Assembly (NCBI RefSeq): GCF_021026375.1
Contig: NZ_JAJNDB010000001.1
Coordinates: 1,240,001-1,304,000 of the forward strand
DNA from: Actinomycetospora endophytica
Lineage (GTDB): Bacteria; Actinomycetota; Actinomycetes; Mycobacteriales; Pseudonocardiaceae
Length of the DNA stretch: 64,000 nt
Direction of reading: 5' to 3'
This document shows, in pieces, positions 62,901 to 64,000 of this stretch. Every line of letters starts with the position of its first letter. The first letter of the stretch is position 1. Position numbers and translations under genes: made by a program. A model generated the notes under the pieces. The model was not told the DNA's origin and did no database searches. It saw only the letters and a list, made by a program, of their open reading frames with translations.

Positions 62901-63259
62901 TCGAAGTGCGCGAGGGCGTGCGCGAGCCGACGACGGCGTCGGGCCCGCTCGGCGTCGTCCACCGCGACGATGGAGGCGGTCACCGCGTCGGTGCCCGGCT
63001 CCCCGTCGGCGAGGGCCTGCTCGACGGCGACCAGCCGCTCCCGCACCCGTTCCCGCAGCTCCCGGGTGGCCTCGCGGCCGAACGTGACGAGCATGATCGC
63101 GGAGAGCGGCACCCCGGCCTCGGCGACGTAGCGGGCCGCGAGCGCGGCGATCGTGTACGTCTTGCCGGTCCCGGCGCTGGCCTCGAGGACCGTCGTGCCG
63201 GTGGGTAGCGGCCCGAGGACGTCGAACGCGGCCGCGGTGTCGGTGGTCGGGGCGCTCAC
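59897..63259 (-). CDS. recB: exodeoxyribonuclease V subunit beta
   Basis: An 1120-residue helicase-nuclease. Walker A EASAGTGKTYT lies near 28, VDEFQDTDPIQW near 290, GDPKQAIYGFRGAD near 318, and VQILTVHKCKGLEFPVVYVP with LYVALTRAQ in the C-terminal motor half. The nuclease domain is intact, with the motif IDAVLRAPDGRFVIVDHKTN (D-x-DxK) near 1010. With RecC and RecD it processes double-strand breaks. GTG 63259 overlaps the recC stop. Confidence 0.96.
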
Positions 63260-64000
63260 CGGTAGTGCTCCTCGCGTCCGGACTCCGCCTCGCGCAGCGG
63301 GCGCCACAGCCGCACCGCGAGCTCCCCGAACCGCGTCGACTCGCCGCCCGCGTCCGGCCCGGCCCCGGTCGGGGCGCCGGCCACGTCGTCGAGCGCGCGG
63401 TCGCGCCCCCAGACGAGCACGTGGGCGGCGTCGCGCCCGTCGCCCCAGTCGGCCGACCAGGACCGGCGGGCACCGTCGAAGGCCTGCCGGGTGGTCTTGC
63501 GCGGGCGGTCGGCCACGTAGCGCTCCGAGGACTTCCCGAACAGTGGCAGCGGTGCGCGCAGGCCCTCGGCGCGCAGCGCGACGAGGTCGGCGAGCACGGC
63601 GCGGGCGTGCTCGGGGTCGATCCGGTCGATCTTCTCGGTGCGGGGTCCGTCCTGGCCCTTGCCGATCGTCGCCGACGACCACGCCTCGTCCGGGTGCGCG
63701 ACGGCCAGCGCCAGCAGCTGGACCCACGCCCCGACGCGGTGCTTCGCGCCGAGACGGGAGAACGTGACCGAGGCGAGGGTCGAGCCGCGGACCCCGGGCA
63801 CCGTCCCGACCACGGTGGAGCCGTCGTCGAGCGCCGCGGAGATCGTGAGGTCGCGCGCCGGGGCCTCCCACAGCGGCGTCGCGGTCCGGACCAGATCCTC
63901 GGCCTGGCGCCCGATCGAGCGGACCAGCCGGTTCCCCAGGGCACCGGGCGGGAGGGTCCCGCGCCGCATCTCGGCCGACAGACAGGCGGTGACCCCGTGC
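63256..64000 (-). CDS. recC: exodeoxyribonuclease V subunit gamma, C-terminal part (runs off the window)
   Basis: About 248 residues of the C-terminus. The text LASVTFSRLGAKHRVGAWVQLLALAVAHPD and KTTRQAFDGARRSW match the RecC end, which has a nuclease-like fold without catalytic residues. The gene continues beyond base 64000. Its stop overlaps the recB start. Confidence 0.9.
   Translation of the reverse strand, partial: HGVTACLSAEMRRGTLPPGALGNRLVRSIGRQAEDLVRTATPLWEAPARDLTISAALDDGSTVVGTVPGVRGSTLASVTFSRLGAKHRVGAWVQLLALAVAHPDEAWSSATIGKGQDGPRTEKIDRIDPEHARAVLADLVALRAEGLRAPLPLFGKSSERYVADRPRKTTRQAFDGARRSWSADWGDGRDAAHVLVWGRDRALDDVAGAPTGAGPDAGGESTRFGELAVRLWRPLREAESGREEHYR

Overview
This is a chromosomal window from a very GC-rich actinomycete, most likely a member of the Pseudonocardiales (Pseudonocardia or Actinomycetospora type). 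That rests on codon use, the frequent GTG starts, a MacS-like two-component pair, a mycothiol-type DinB enzyme, a GTP-dependent PEP carboxykinase and the NYN-trmB block familiar from mycobacteria. I see no insertion sequence, prophage, CRISPR array or integrase. Many genes are coupled by 4-base GTGA or ATGA overlaps. Several others have an extended -10 box 7-8 bases before the start codon, the pattern of leaderless transcripts.

Layout. 288-361: tRNA-Gly. 434-5271: FAD oxidoreductase, esterase, secreted transglycosylase and SDR. 5340-9938 (minus strand): propionyl-CoA synthetase, amidohydrolase, SRPBCC protein and TetR. 9989-11509: a flavin monooxygenase divergent from the TetR gene, with a clear double operator. 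11511-13565 (minus): NYN protein, trmB and a membrane protein. 13805-16983: a coupled pair of dynamin-like proteins, the second with a ruined P-loop. 17176-22080: a DxDxDG protein, the TldD/PmbA pair, a membrane protein and a sirtuin. 22312-26937: pckG, DedA, then a DUF3311 protein plus sodium:solute symporter pair for monocarboxylates. 27079-31282: a phosphodiesterase, a CxxC membrane protein, an ankyrin protein, an AhpD-like gene with an in-frame TGA, and a luciferase-like oxidoreductase. 31323-34270 (minus): pntB and pntA. 34576-39901: assimilatory nitrate/nitrite reduction (nasC, an unknown 115-residue protein, nirB, nirD). 39931-47186: a DinB-like enzyme, a membrane protein, an archaeal-type valS, a cysteine-free HesB-like protein, a winged-helix/nuclease-like protein and a hemerythrin. 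47176-57986: an actin-like-fold protein with a membrane anchor, a MacS-like kinase and regulator, a SirB1 protein, a peptidoglycan amidase, an EcsC protein, a carboxylesterase and a pentapeptide protein. 58041-64000 (minus): recC (partial), recB, recD.

The two strongest discoveries follow. (1) At 29534-30127 an AhpD-like protein carries TGA exactly where the attacking cysteine of the E-x11-C-x2-C-x3-H site belongs. An 8-bp hairpin with a GGTC loop follows 21 bases later, like the E. coli fdhF SECIS. This is probably a selenoprotein. (2) Three copies (5269-5342, 31251-31325, 57635-57710) of a 74-76 bp palindrome lie between convergent genes. Its stem shows compensatory changes. In five of six gene ends the terminal TAG of the element is itself the stop codon. 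It looks like a dispersed bidirectional terminator that also supplies stop codons.

Metabolically, the window ties short-chain acid uptake and activation (symporter, PrpE) to gluconeogenesis (PckG) and NADPH supply (transhydrogenase), next to a nitrate assimilation operon. Bases 1-287 hold no gene I can support apart from a likely tRNA promoter.
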